Below, piece by piece: positions 25,306 to 33,529 of a stretch of DNA of 37,321 bases; within the stretch, counting starts at the first letter, position 1; each line of letters opens with the position of its first letter. Where the stretch lies: assembly GCA_900468065.1 (NCBI GenBank), contig UBTA01000117.1, forward strand, positions 13,028-50,348, read 5' to 3'. This DNA is from Hyphomicrobiales bacterium. Lineage in GTDB: Bacteria; Pseudomonadota; Alphaproteobacteria; Rhizobiales; Rhizobiaceae. Made by a program: the position numbers and the translations under genes. A model generated the notes under the pieces. It was not told where the DNA came from. It ran no database searches and was given only the letters and a program-made list of their open reading frames with translations.

Positions 25306-26022
25306 TCAGCGCGCCTGCGGCTCCAGGGTCTGGTGATGAATCGACCTGATTTCCTCGGCGACGAGGTGTTGCAGGCGCCAGAGGTTGCGGTCGTGAATGC
25401 CAAAATCCTCCAGATGCGAGACGGTGTTGTAGAGATATTCCGCCCCCGATCCGAAATGTCCGCAAGCCCGGGCCAGAACGCCCGCCACCTCGTCCAGCGG
25501 CAGGCGGGAGCGGATCCGCTCGCCGGTCGCCCCCACCCAGAAACCCAGAGCCCGGCATGGGCCGCTTTCGGATTTGACCGATATCCACCGGACGGCATCG
25601 ATATTTTCGACGGCGCTGACTTCGCGGCGCAGCATGCGTTCGATCTGGGCGGCGCGGTCATTGTCCGGCAGCCGGTAGATAACGCCGTCGCAGCGGCCGC
25701 CGCGCTCGAGCGCCATCATCAAGCCCGGCTGATCATGCGAGCCGCGCCAGCGGTTGATATGCAGGCAGAACGATCGGTGCCAGCCGAAGGCGGTCGCCCG
25801 CTGCCGGTCGGTCGCCTCGAATTCCGGTTTCCAGATCAGCGAACCATAGGCAAACACCCAAAGCGGCTCGCCGTGGCTTTCCCGCTCCAGCGACACGGCG
25901 AGATCGCGATATTGCTCGTCGCTGATCGCGGTCCATCGTCCATCCGGGCCTGGATCAGTGACATCGCGATGGCAGAGCGCCACCATATCCGGTGTCAGGG
26001 ACATTTTTCGCGGGTTGGGCAT
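25306..26022 (-). CDS. Glutathione-specific gamma-glutamylcyclotransferase (ChaC)
   Basis: The chosen ATG at 26022 gives 239 residues; an extra 20-residue head from 26082 lacks support. VFAYGSLIW at 56-64 is the ChaC/GGCT cyclotransferase signature that binds the gamma-glutamyl group. LRREVSAV carries the family's acid (RE), and DGVIYRLP and YLYNTVSHLEDFGIHD complete the pattern. The enzyme breaks glutathione to 5-oxoproline and Cys-Gly in the cytosol, so it lowers glutathione. It sits before a YdeI gene. Confidence 0.9.
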   Translation of the reverse strand: MPNPRKMSLTPDMVALCHRDVTDPGPDGRWTAISDEQYRDLAVSLERESHGEPLWVFAYGSLIWKPEFEATDRQRATAFGWHRSFCLHINRWRGSHDQPGLMMALERGGRCDGVIYRLPDNDRAAQIERMLRREVSAVENIDAVRWISVKSESGPCRALGFWVGATGERIRSRLPLDEVAGVLARACGHFGSGAEYLYNTVSHLEDFGIHDRNLWRLQHLVAEEIRSIHHQTLEPQAR

Positions 26023-26190
26023 CGGTATCTCGTCTCGGCAGGACAGTGTCAGAAAGAAAGCATGTGGGGCCTGCCTGCCCAAACTGCCAGAGCGAACTGA
26101 TCAGTCAAGCGGTTCAACCACCACCCGCTACCTGCATTCTATTCGCAAACGCAGTGCATCGGCATAGAGGCGGGACAGGTCAGCAAATTC

Positions 26191-27087
26191 CTAGTCCATC
26201 TTTGCGGCAAGAAAATCGATGAACGCGCGGATGCGGGCTGCGAGATGTTCGTGGCCGGTAAAGACCGCGTGGACCTGCTCCGGTTCATGCGGATTATAAT
26301 CCTCAAGCACTTCGATCAGCCTGCCGCTGCCGATATCCGGATCGACATCGAATTTGCCGATGCGGGCAATGCCGAGCCCCGTCAGGCACAGGTTGCGGGC
26401 GATCGAGCCGCTGGAGGCCTGCACATTGCCGGGAGCGGGGCGCGTATGGAGCGCGCTGGACGCCGGATCGCGAAATAGCCATTCGCCCGGATTGCGGCCA
26501 AAGGTGAAGGTGATGCAATTGTGCGCCGAGAGATCTTCGGGCCGTTGCGGCGTCCCGCGGCGTGCGAGATAGTCCGGTGTCGCGACTGTGATGCGGTGAC
26601 TGTCGAGAAGCTTTCGCGCCTTCAGGCTTGAATCTCGCATGGGTCCGACCCGGATGGCGATATCGGTGCGCTCCTCGATCAGGTCGATGACCCCATCCGT
26701 CAGTGACAATTCGAGACGGACTTCCGGATAAAGCGCCAGGAACTCGCCGGCGAGCGGTATGATGTAGCGCTCGCCGAAGCCGACGGTTGCGTTCACCCGT
26801 AGAAGTCCGCGCGGCGTCGCCAGGCCGCCGCCGGAAACCAGCTGCTCGGTTTCGGCAATGTCCGCCAGGATGCGCTGCGCCCGGGCGAGATAGATTTCGC
26901 CTTCCGGGGTCAACAGCAGCGACCGGGTGGTGCGCACCAGAAGGCGCGTGCCGAGCCGGTCCTCGATGCGAGTGACCAGCTTGCTGACGGCGGAAGGCGA
27001 CAGCTTCAGCCGCCGTCCGGCCGCCGAAAAGCTTTTAGCCTCCGCCGCAGTGACGAACACCTCCATTTCGCCCGCCCGATTGTCCAT
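26191..27087 (-). CDS. LysR-family transcriptional regulator
   Basis: The 298-residue protein has the LysR helix-turn-helix at 5-60 (FVTAAEAKSFSAAGRRLKLSPSAVSKLVTRIEDRLGTRLLVRTTRSL) and a typical effector domain, with GLLRVNATVGFGERYIIPLAGEFL and HNCITFTFGRNPGEWLFR. It diverges from an MFS exporter and an aldo/keto reductase across a 166-base gap, the standard LysR arrangement, and a perfect 19-base palindrome sits just before its own start. It probably regulates that unit and itself. Confidence 0.93.
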   Translation of the reverse strand: MDNRAGEMEVFVTAAEAKSFSAAGRRLKLSPSAVSKLVTRIEDRLGTRLLVRTTRSLLLTPEGEIYLARAQRILADIAETEQLVSGGGLATPRGLLRVNATVGFGERYIIPLAGEFLALYPEVRLELSLTDGVIDLIEERTDIAIRVGPMRDSSLKARKLLDSHRITVATPDYLARRGTPQRPEDLSAHNCITFTFGRNPGEWLFRDPASSALHTRPAPGNVQASSGSIARNLCLTGLGIARIGKFDVDPDIGSGRLIEVLEDYNPHEPEQVHAVFTGHEHLAARIRAFIDFLAAKMD

Positions 27088-27098
27088 GGCATCGCTTT

Positions 27099-27117
27099 CT
27101 GTGAATTCAATTCACAG
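27099..27117. promoter_or_regulatory. Perfect 19-base palindrome, probable LysR operator
   Basis: CTGTGAATTCAATTCACAG is a perfect 9-base inverted repeat around a central C, 12 bases before the LysR start codon. AT-rich core and symmetric arms are typical of LysR-type sites, so autoregulation is the simplest reading. Confidence 0.65.
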
Positions 27118-27253
27118 GCATTTATCCATTCCCATGGATTATCGCGCAAGTGGCTTTGGCCCATATTCCGCTCAACGAAACCCATGACGGCCCGGATTTC
27201 CGGTCTGCCGCCACCAACACGTCCGGCCTCCCACCGGCGATAAAGGTGTTCCC

Positions 27254-28435
27254 ATGCCTCTTGCCCTGTTTGCCTTGACGATCGCGGCCTATGCGATCGG
27301 AACCACGGAATTCGTCATCGTCGGCCTGTTGCCGACCGTCGCCACCGACCTCGGCATCACCTTGCCGCTGGCCGGCCTGATCGTCTCGATCTATGCGCTC
27401 GGCGTCACTTTTGGCGCACCGATCCTCACCGCGCTCACCGGCCGGATCGAGCGAAAGCCGCTGCTTCTCGGCCTGATGGCACTGTTTATCGCCGGCAATG
27501 CCATGGCGGCACTCAGCCCGTCCTATGAGACATTGCTGATCGCCCGCGTGCTTTCGGCCTTTGCGCATGGCGTGTTCTTCTCCGTCGGCGCCACCATTGC
27601 CGCCGACCTCGTGCCGGAAAACCGCCGTGCCTCGGCCATTGCGCTGATGTTCATGGGGCTGACGGTTGCCATCGTCACCGGCGTGCCGCTCGGCACCTTC
27701 ATCAGCCAGACATTCGGCTGGCGCGCCACCTTCTGGGCCGTTGCAGGCCTTGGAGTCATTGCGCTTGCAGCCATCGCTACCCTGCTGCCTTCCACCCTGT
27801 CGAAGGCGGCTCCCGCCAGCATTCTGGATCAGGTTCGCGTGCTCGGCTCGGGCCGCCTGCTGCTCGTCTTCGGCATGACGGCGCTCGGCTATGGCGGCAC
27901 GTTCGTCACCTTCACCTTCCTGGCGCCGATGCTGCAGGACGTCACCGGCTTTGCCGCCTCCTCCGTCAGCCTCGTCCTAGTGCTCTATGGCCTGGCGATC
28001 GCTGCCGGCAACATCATCGGCGGCCGCCTTGCCGACCGCAATCCGGTAAAGGCGCTGATCTGGCTGTTTGCCGCCCAGGCTGCCGTGCTGGTGATCTTCT
28101 CCTTCACCTCGGTCTCGGCCATCCCTGCCCTGATCACGCTGGCAGCACTCGGCTTCCTGTCGTTCGCCAATGTGCCCGGCCTGCAGCTCTATGTCGTACA
28201 ACTGGCCAAGCAGCACCGTCCAGGTGCCGTCGATGTCGCCTCGGCGCTGAACATCGCCGCCTTCAATCTCGGCATTGCTGCCGGTGCCTGGATCGGCGGA
28301 CTGGTGGTCGCCTCGCCGCTTGGCCTGCAGGCAACCCCATGGGTCGGTGCGATCCTGGTCGCGGGTGCCCTGGTGCTCACCGTCATCAGCGGCACGCTCG
28401 ACCGCAAGCCGGAACCGGTTGCCCAGGCGGCCTGA
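27254..28435 (+). CDS. MFS exporter, AraJ/YdhP-like (DHA1)
   Basis: The 393-residue protein has 12 hydrophobic spans and the first-loop family pattern (IGTTEFVIVGLLPTVATDLGITLPLAGLIVSIYALG, then LTGRIERKPLLLGL) of drug/sugar efflux proteins such as AraJ and NepI. It would export a small molecule with protons. The adjacent divergent LysR gene and downstream aldo/keto reductase suggest handling of one metabolite. Substrate unknown. Confidence 0.9.
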   Translation: MPLALFALTIAAYAIGTTEFVIVGLLPTVATDLGITLPLAGLIVSIYALGVTFGAPILTALTGRIERKPLLLGLMALFIAGNAMAALSPSYETLLIARVLSAFAHGVFFSVGATIAADLVPENRRASAIALMFMGLTVAIVTGVPLGTFISQTFGWRATFWAVAGLGVIALAAIATLLPSTLSKAAPASILDQVRVLGSGRLLLVFGMTALGYGGTFVTFTFLAPMLQDVTGFAASSVSLVLVLYGLAIAAGNIIGGRLADRNPVKALIWLFAAQAAVLVIFSFTSVSAIPALITLAALGFLSFANVPGLQLYVVQLAKQHRPGAVDVASALNIAAFNLGIAAGAWIGGLVVASPLGLQATPWVGAILVAGALVLTVISGTLDRKPEPVAQAA

Positions 28436-28489
28436 AGAACCCTGCTTGACCAAGACGGCTCACGCCACATCTATAAAGACATCATTCCG

Positions 28490-28510
28490 GACCCGGCCGC
28501 GTGCCGGGTC
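28490..28510 (+). promoter_or_regulatory. Inverted repeat before the aldo/keto reductase
   Basis: GACCCGGC-CGCGT-GCCGGGTC is a perfect 8-base inverted repeat in the 97-base gap between the exporter and the reductase, ending 12 bases before the reductase ribosome site. It may be a weak terminator of the exporter, though the following TCCTCCC is not U-rich. Confidence 0.45.
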
Positions 28511-28532
28511 TCCTCCCTGAAAGGACATTTCC

Positions 28533-29366
28533 ATGCAGACAGTCAGCGCCAATGGCGCCATTATTCCCGTTCTCGGCTTCGGCACCTTCCGCATGCCCGG
28601 CCCCGACGTACTGCGCATCGTGCCGCAGGCGATCAAGCTCGGTTTCCGCCATATCGATACGGCGCAGATCTATCGCAACGAAGCTGAAGTCGGCGAAGCG
28701 ATCGAGGCATCCGGCGTTGCCCGCGGCGATATCTTCCTCACCACCAAGGTCTGGGTCGATCATTACAAGCACGCCGATTTCCTCGCTTCCGTCGATGAGA
28801 GCCTGAAGAAGCTGCGCACCGACTACGTCGATCTCCTGCTTCTGCATTGGCCAAGCAGCGGCGTACCGCTGGCCGAGCAGATCGGCGCGCTGAACGACGT
28901 GAAGAAGGCGGGCAAGGTCAAGAACATCGGCATCAGCAATTTCAACACGGCGCTGATGGCAAAGTCAGTAGACCTCAGCGAAGCGCCGCTTGCCACCAAT
29001 CAGATCGAATACCATCCCTATCTAGACCAGACGAAGGTGCTGGACGCTGCCCGCTCAGCCGGCATGTCGATCACCGCCTATTATGCCATGGCCGACGGCA
29101 AGGTGCCGAACGAGCCCTTGCTGAAGGATATCGGCGCCAAGCACGGCAAGACGGCAGCTCAGGTAGTGTTGCGCTGGCTCGTTCAGCAGAAGGACGTGAT
29201 CACCCTGTCGAAGACGGCAACGGAAAGCCGCCTGAAGGAAAATTTCGACATCTTCGATTTCGATCTTTCCGGCGACGAAATGGCCGCGATCCACAGGCTC
29301 GCCCGCCCGAACGGCCGCATCGTCAGCCCCGGTGGACTGGCACCTGACTGGGACCGGGCGGACTGA
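28533..29366 (+). CDS. Aldo/keto reductase
   Basis: The 277-residue protein has the AKR signature residues: Asp42 and Tyr47 (IDTAQIYRNE), Lys72 (LTTKVW) and His105 (LLLHWP), the catalytic tetrad, then GISNFN and NQIEYHPYLDQ. It reduces aldehydes or ketones with NADPH; similarity is to 2,5-didehydrogluconate-reductase-like enzymes. The gene follows the MFS exporter, with which it may share a substrate. AAAGGA precedes the ATG. Confidence 0.93.
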   Translation: MQTVSANGAIIPVLGFGTFRMPGPDVLRIVPQAIKLGFRHIDTAQIYRNEAEVGEAIEASGVARGDIFLTTKVWVDHYKHADFLASVDESLKKLRTDYVDLLLLHWPSSGVPLAEQIGALNDVKKAGKVKNIGISNFNTALMAKSVDLSEAPLATNQIEYHPYLDQTKVLDAARSAGMSITAYYAMADGKVPNEPLLKDIGAKHGKTAAQVVLRWLVQQKDVITLSKTATESRLKENFDIFDFDLSGDEMAAIHRLARPNGRIVSPGGLAPDWDRAD

Positions 29367-29380
29367 TGTTCACAGCCTCA

Positions 29381-29408
29381 CCCTGCCGCGTTTTTGCGGC
29401 GGGGTTTT
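29381..29408 (+). terminator. Intrinsic terminator of the aldo/keto reductase
   Basis: CCCTGCCGC pairs with GCGGCGGGG (one G-U pair) across a GTTTTT loop and is followed by TTTT. It starts 15 bases past the reductase stop. Confidence 0.75.
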
Positions 29409-29638
29409 GAACCGGGGAAGCCGGTCACCTCAACGCGGGGTGGAGACGGAGCCACCAGTGGCCGGAAGGCACCGTGGTGCGCAGCCAGCCCCCGCATCCC
29501 CTGATCAGGATCGGCCCTCACTGGCGGTCTGGAGCCAAAAATCTCTAATAACGCCGCGGTCTGCCCGGATTTCAAATCTCCTGCAGATCGGATAGAGAGG
29601 CGTACGCCCGGCACCAACGGGCGGCGGAGGGGACTTTC
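29409..29638 (+). other. Structured 230-base leader without an ORF
   Basis: Before the second MFS gene the plus strand forms several close hairpins: ACCGG-GGAAG-CCGGT (29411-29425), GCCAC-CA-GTGGC (29451-29462) and GCACC-GT-GGTGC (29469-29480), followed by CAGCC-AGCCCCCGCA and CTGATCAG. It does not match a riboswitch family I know by consensus. It may be a leader RNA or a degenerate repeat. Nothing further could be supported. Confidence 0.35.
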
Positions 29639-30808
29639 ATGCAGGGCCATCAGACAACGATCACCGATTTCATGCCCGACTGGGCGGCCATCGTTGCCGT
29701 CATTCTGGGCGCGTCGGCCTTTTCTGTGGCGCAGGGGATCACCTATCCGCTGATCTCGCTGACGCTCGAAAGCCGTGGCGTGACGCCGGCGATGATCGGT
29801 TTCAATGCGGTCAGTTTCGCGCTCGGCCTCGCCACATCGACGCTGATGATCGGCCAGTTGACGGCACGGCTGCGCACCGACAAGCTGATCATCATCAGCC
29901 TTGCCGGCTGCTCGATATGTCTTGCGACTTTTGCGGCGACCGACTCGCTGCCCGTCTGGTTCCTTGCCCGATTTCTGCTGGGTTTCTTCGCCAGCCTGAT
30001 CTTCATGCTGAGCGAGGCCTGGATGAACTCCGCCTGCCCCGACCGGTTGCGTGGCCGGGTGTCCGGCCTTTACGGCGCCGGCATCTGCGGCGGTTTTGCC
30101 GCTGGTCCGCTGGTCATTCCGCTGATGGGAACGGAAGGCGGCTTCGGCTTTGCGCTCACCGCCGTCTATGTGGCGCTCGTCGCCTTTGCCACCGCCCTGT
30201 TGACGCTCTCGACCCGCACGACGCCGGAGGCTTCCTCCACCCGCGACGTCTTCGTCTTCTTCCGCAAGGCACCGGTGCTGATCGCCATGGTGCTGGCGTT
30301 TGGATTTTCGGATATCGCAGCGATCTCGGTGATGCCGGTCTATTTCGTCAAGACCGGCCATTCGCAGGCCTTTGCGGCGCTGAGCGTCACGGTTCTGGCC
30401 TTGCCGACCGCGCTCGCCCAGCCCTTCATCGGCGTGCTGCTCGACCGGCTGCCGCGCCAGCGCGTGGCGATCGCCATGGGCGCAATCGGCGCCTTCGCCT
30501 TCCTGATCATCCCGTTCCTGACCTCGCCGATTGCCATTCTTGCCGATTTTGCGCTGATCGGCGCGGCCAGCTTCTCGCTCTATACCTGCGCACTGACCAT
30601 GCTCGGCGAACAATATCGCGGCGGAATGCTGGTGGCGGGCAGCGCTGCCTTCGCGCTGGCCTATGCGGTCGGCAGCGGCCTTGGCTCGGGCGCGACGGGA
30701 TCGATCATGGACCTGTTCGGCGCTCACGCAGCTCCGGTCAGCGTCGGGCTGCTCCTGGTGATTTTTACGCTGTTCCTGTTTTTCGCGAGGCGGCCGAAAA
30801 CGGCCTGA
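29639..30808 (+). CDS. MFS transporter, YcaD-like
   Basis: The 389-residue protein has 12 membrane spans and a family pattern close to YcaD: FSVAQGITYPLISLTLESRG, AEAWMN-like (SEAWMNSACPDRLRGRV) and GLYGAGICGGFAAGPL. Exports or imports an unknown small molecule. GGAGGGG lies just before the ATG. The 230-base structured gap separates it from the upstream reductase, so it has its own promoter or leader. It meets the DUF4440-like gene tail to tail. Confidence 0.85.
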   Translation: MQGHQTTITDFMPDWAAIVAVILGASAFSVAQGITYPLISLTLESRGVTPAMIGFNAVSFALGLATSTLMIGQLTARLRTDKLIIISLAGCSICLATFAATDSLPVWFLARFLLGFFASLIFMLSEAWMNSACPDRLRGRVSGLYGAGICGGFAAGPLVIPLMGTEGGFGFALTAVYVALVAFATALLTLSTRTTPEASSTRDVFVFFRKAPVLIAMVLAFGFSDIAAISVMPVYFVKTGHSQAFAALSVTVLALPTALAQPFIGVLLDRLPRQRVAIAMGAIGAFAFLIIPFLTSPIAILADFALIGAASFSLYTCALTMLGEQYRGGMLVAGSAAFALAYAVGSGLGSGATGSIMDLFGAHAAPVSVGLLLVIFTLFLFFARRPKTA

Positions 30809-30819
30809 GCCTTGCCGGC

Positions 30820-31191
30820 TCACTTTTTCATCGGGGTTCCCTGATGGAAGGCCATGCGCCAATGCCCGTTGGTATAGCGCCAGATCGATGACCGGAGAAC
30901 ACGCCGGTTCTCGTTTGCCGTTTCATAGGTGAGCTGCGCGACCGTCTCCGACAGGCGCTTCAGCTGGTAGTTTTCCGAGCGTACGGGGGGCACGGCCTGC
31001 TCCGCCTCAGTGACCAGCGCGGCGAAGGTATCGGCTCGGCCATAGGCTTGGCCTGAACTGCCGAACTCGGTGAAATCCTCGTCGAGCAGTTCAACGGTCA
31101 AAAATGCAGAACCGCGCACCTTCGGGGCGTGGAGACGTTGCTCCAGTTGCCTCAAGTGCGCGGCCAGGTCGCTATCGGACGTACCGTCCAT
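30820..31191 (-). CDS. DUF4440/SnoaL-like (NTF2-fold) protein
   Basis: The 123-residue protein resembles small NTF2-fold proteins of the DUF4440 type: an N-terminal helix (LAAHLRQLEQRL), the characteristic LLDEDFTEFGSSGQAYGRADTF, then a strand-rich part ending in RVLRSSIWRYTNGHWRMAFHQGTP. The W..W.M.FHQ end fits the family. Members bind or isomerise small molecules; the role is unknown. It starts 12 bases after the preceding small gene's stop, so the two form a unit. Confidence 0.75.
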   Translation of the reverse strand: MDGTSDSDLAAHLRQLEQRLHAPKVRGSAFLTVELLDEDFTEFGSSGQAYGRADTFAALVTEAEQAVPPVRSENYQLKRLSETVAQLTYETANENRRVLRSSIWRYTNGHWRMAFHQGTPMKK

Positions 31192-31203
31192 TACTTGACG
31201 CGA

Positions 31204-31602
31204 TCAGACGAACTGGCTGAGGCCCGGAACCGAGGCGACGACTTCGTCGACCACTTCGGCGCCGGCCTTTTCCTTGGCGTAACCGATGGTTTCCTTGGCG
31301 AGCGACGTGATCTCGCCCATGCCGAGGCCCTGCGACATCAGTTGCTGGCCGAGCGCCATGACGCCGCCACCGGCGCCGACTGCATTCAGCAGACCGCCGA
31401 GCAAGCCACCGCCACCGCCCGTACCTTCGCCATTGTACTGCGCAACCAGCGCCTCAGCACCTGGAATGGCTTCGATCATCTTGGCGACCGGGCCGTCAGC
31501 GGCTTCGCGCTGCAGGAAGCCGAGCATCATGCCGATGGCCTTTTCAGCCGTCGCCGGATCGATGCCGACATTTTCGGCGACGCGCGTGACCAGTTCGTTC
31601 AT
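31204..31602 (-). CDS. DUF2267-like Gly-rich small protein
   Basis: The ATG at 31602 has GAGGAG 8 bases upstream and gives 132 residues. It has a helical start (MNELVTRVAENVGIDPATAEKAIGMMLGFLQREA), a Gly-rich hinge (GEGTGGGGGLLGGLL) and a helical end (KEKAGAEVVDEVVASVPGL). The N-terminal helix pattern recalls DUF2267/DUF2780 proteins of alphaproteobacteria. No function is known. A perfect MerR/LiuR-like palindrome lies 21 bases before the start. Confidence 0.65.
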   Translation of the reverse strand: MNELVTRVAENVGIDPATAEKAIGMMLGFLQREAADGPVAKMIEAIPGAEALVAQYNGEGTGGGGGLLGGLLNAVGAGGGVMALGQQLMSQGLGMGEITSLAKETIGYAKEKAGAEVVDEVVASVPGLSQFV

Positions 31603-31622
31603 GGGTGATTCTCCTCGTTTAA

Positions 31623-31638
31623 TTGACGTTGACGTCAA
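31623..31638. promoter_or_regulatory. Perfect palindrome TTGACGT-TG-ACGTCAA
   Basis: A perfect 7-base inverted repeat around TG, just upstream of the DUF2267-like gene. The shape is like the sites bound by LiuR-type MerR regulators of branched-chain amino-acid catabolism. No merR/liuR gene is in the window; the regulator is inferred only. Confidence 0.55.
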
Positions 31639-31885
31639 GGTAAATTATCTCGAATTGAAACTCAAGCGCCCTTCGGAACGGTATCCGCAGCGCGAGAACG
31701 CAATGATCGTTTCATGGCTTGGTGGCAATTACAATGCGGCCATCCAGCGCGCAGAAGCCGTCTTTTGCATGACAATCCTTCTGTTGCCGGTGAAAGGCAC
31801 TCCTCCTATAACAGGCATGGGAAAACAATGTGATGAAGGCCTGCGAACCGCTGGCTTTCATTGGCGAAACGGAGACAAGGCCCAT

Positions 31886-33442
31886 ATGCTTGAGGACGGG
31901 AAGCTCTATATCGGCACCAGCCGGAAACCGGACGACACGATCAACAAGGGCGAATATCTGGATTTCAAATTCGGCAACCGCCACGGGCTGATCACCGGCG
32001 CCACCGGCACCGGCAAGACCGTGACGCTGCAGATTCTCGCGGAAAGCTTCTCCAATGCCGGCGTGCCGGTGTTCTGCGCTGACGTGAAGGGCGACCTGTC
32101 CGGCATCGGCGCCATTGGCGAGCCGAAGGACTGGGTGACCAAGCGGGCCGAGCAGATCGGCTTCACCGATTTCGCCTTCCAGGAGTTTCCAGTGATTTTC
32201 TGGGATCTCTACGGTGAAAAAGGCCACCGGGTGCGGACCACGATGTCGGAGATGGGGCCGCTCTTGCTCTCCCGGCTGATGAGCGCCTCCGATGCCCAGG
32301 AAGGCGTCATCAACATCGCCTTCAAGATCGCCGACGAAGGTGGACTGCCGCTTCTGGATCTCAAGGATTTCCAGGCGATGCTCAACTATATGGCCGAGAA
32401 CGCCACGGCGCTTTCGAGCAAATACGGCCTGATCTCCAAGGCCTCGGTCGGCTCCATCCAGCGCGAACTGCTGATTCTCGAACAGCAGGGCGCCAAGAAT
32501 TTCTTCGGCGAACCGGCTCTCAAAGTCTCCGACATCATGCGCACCACCCGCGATGGCCGTGGTGCCATTTCGGTTCTGGCCGCCGACAAGCTGATGATGA
32601 ACCCGCGCCTCTATGGCACGTTCCTGCTGTGGCTGATGTCGGAACTGTTCGAGGAACTGCCCGAGATCGGCGATCCCGACAAGCCGAAGCTGGTGTTCTT
32701 CTTCGACGAGGCGCATCTGCTCTTCAACGACGCGCCGAAGGTTCTGCTCGAACGTATCGAGCAGGTCGTTCGGCTGATCCGCTCCAAGGGCGTCGGCGTC
32801 TATTTCGTCACGCAGAACCCGCTCGACGTGCCGGAAACCGTGCTGGCCCAGCTCGGCAACCGCATCCAGCATGCGTTGCGTGCCTATACGCCGCGCGAGC
32901 AGAAGGCCGTGAAGACGGCAGCCGACACGTTCCGCCCCAATCCGGATTTCGACTGCGCCACTGTCATCACCAACCTGGGCACCGGCGAGGCGCTGGTCTC
33001 GACGCTCGAAGGCAAGGGTTCGCCCTCGATGGTCGAGCGCACGCTGATCCGCCCGCCGTCGAGCCGCGCCGGTCCGCTGACAGAGGCCGAGCGCGCCAAT
33101 GTCATGAGCATCAGCCCGGTGGCTGGCCAGTATGATACGGATGTCGATCGGGAATCCGCCTATGAGCTCTTGGCCCAGCGCGCCGCCAAATCGACGCAGC
33201 AGGCCGAGGAAAGCCGCGAGGCATCTGAAGCTCCACCGCCGGCAGCCCCCGGCGGCAGCCGCTGGACCCTGCCCGGCTTTGGCGACGATGATGCAGCACC
33301 GGCACAGCCCAAGCCGAAACCGCGCGCCGGCTACCAGCGCCAAAGCGTGGCCGAGGCAGCGATGAAATCCGTTGCCCGCACCGTCGCCTCCTCGCTCGGC
33401 CGGGCGTTGGTGCGCGGCATCCTCGGAAGCTTGAGGCGGTAG
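31886..33442 (+). CDS. DUF853-family HerA-like ATPase (YjgR)
   Basis: The ATG at 31886 has AAGG just upstream and fits the family start (MLEDGKLYIGTSRKP); the ORF opens further upstream by chance. The 518-residue protein has Walker A GATGTGKT (38-45), a FCADVKGDLSGIG block and a Walker B segment KLVFFFDEAHLLF, then an arginine-bearing FVTQNPLDVPETVL. It belongs to the DUF853 family of HerA-like P-loop ATPases (YjgR). The C-terminal 90 residues, Ala/Pro/Lys-rich and then helical (AEAAMKSVARTVASSLGRALV), may be disordered then membrane-associated. Function is unknown; the fold suggests DNA or protein translocation. A terminator follows. Confidence 0.92.
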   Translation: MLEDGKLYIGTSRKPDDTINKGEYLDFKFGNRHGLITGATGTGKTVTLQILAESFSNAGVPVFCADVKGDLSGIGAIGEPKDWVTKRAEQIGFTDFAFQEFPVIFWDLYGEKGHRVRTTMSEMGPLLLSRLMSASDAQEGVINIAFKIADEGGLPLLDLKDFQAMLNYMAENATALSSKYGLISKASVGSIQRELLILEQQGAKNFFGEPALKVSDIMRTTRDGRGAISVLAADKLMMNPRLYGTFLLWLMSELFEELPEIGDPDKPKLVFFFDEAHLLFNDAPKVLLERIEQVVRLIRSKGVGVYFVTQNPLDVPETVLAQLGNRIQHALRAYTPREQKAVKTAADTFRPNPDFDCATVITNLGTGEALVSTLEGKGSPSMVERTLIRPPSSRAGPLTEAERANVMSISPVAGQYDTDVDRESAYELLAQRAAKSTQQAEESREASEAPPPAAPGGSRWTLPGFGDDDAAPAQPKPKPRAGYQRQSVAEAAMKSVARTVASSLGRALVRGILGSLRR

Positions 33443-33463
33443 AAGCCGCACAGGTTGAAATAG

Positions 33464-33495
33464 AATGGCGGCCCCGGATGGAGCCGCCGTTTTGG
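33464..33495 (+). terminator. Intrinsic terminator of the DUF853 gene
   Basis: GGCGGC (33467-33472) pairs with GCCGCC (33483-33488) and extends by A-T pairs outward; GTTTTGGTTT follows. It lies about 22 bases past the stop. Confidence 0.75.
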
Positions 33496-33529
33496 TTTCG
33501 GCATGCCCTACGCTCGGCGGCGCGAGCCG

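Noticed and set aside
29451..29490. Possible SRP RNA (CCGGAAGG with GCAGCC nearby)
   Set aside because: The domain IV consensus of SRP RNA is contiguous; here the pieces are interrupted by a separate GCACC/GGTGC hairpin.
29409..29520. Possible cobalamin, TPP, glycine or FMN riboswitch because of GGGGAAGCCGGT, AGCCCCCGCA and CCTGATCAGG pieces
   Set aside because: The pieces occur in the wrong order or without the required boxes; no consensus core could be assembled on either strand.
29378..30862. Minus-strand ORF of 494 codons
   Set aside because: Antisense to the YcaD-like transporter; charged, low-complexity translation without domains.
31712..33451. Long minus-strand ORF of 579 codons
   Set aside because: Antisense shadow of the DUF853 ATPase; rich in Arg, His and Gln as expected from a GC-rich complementary frame.
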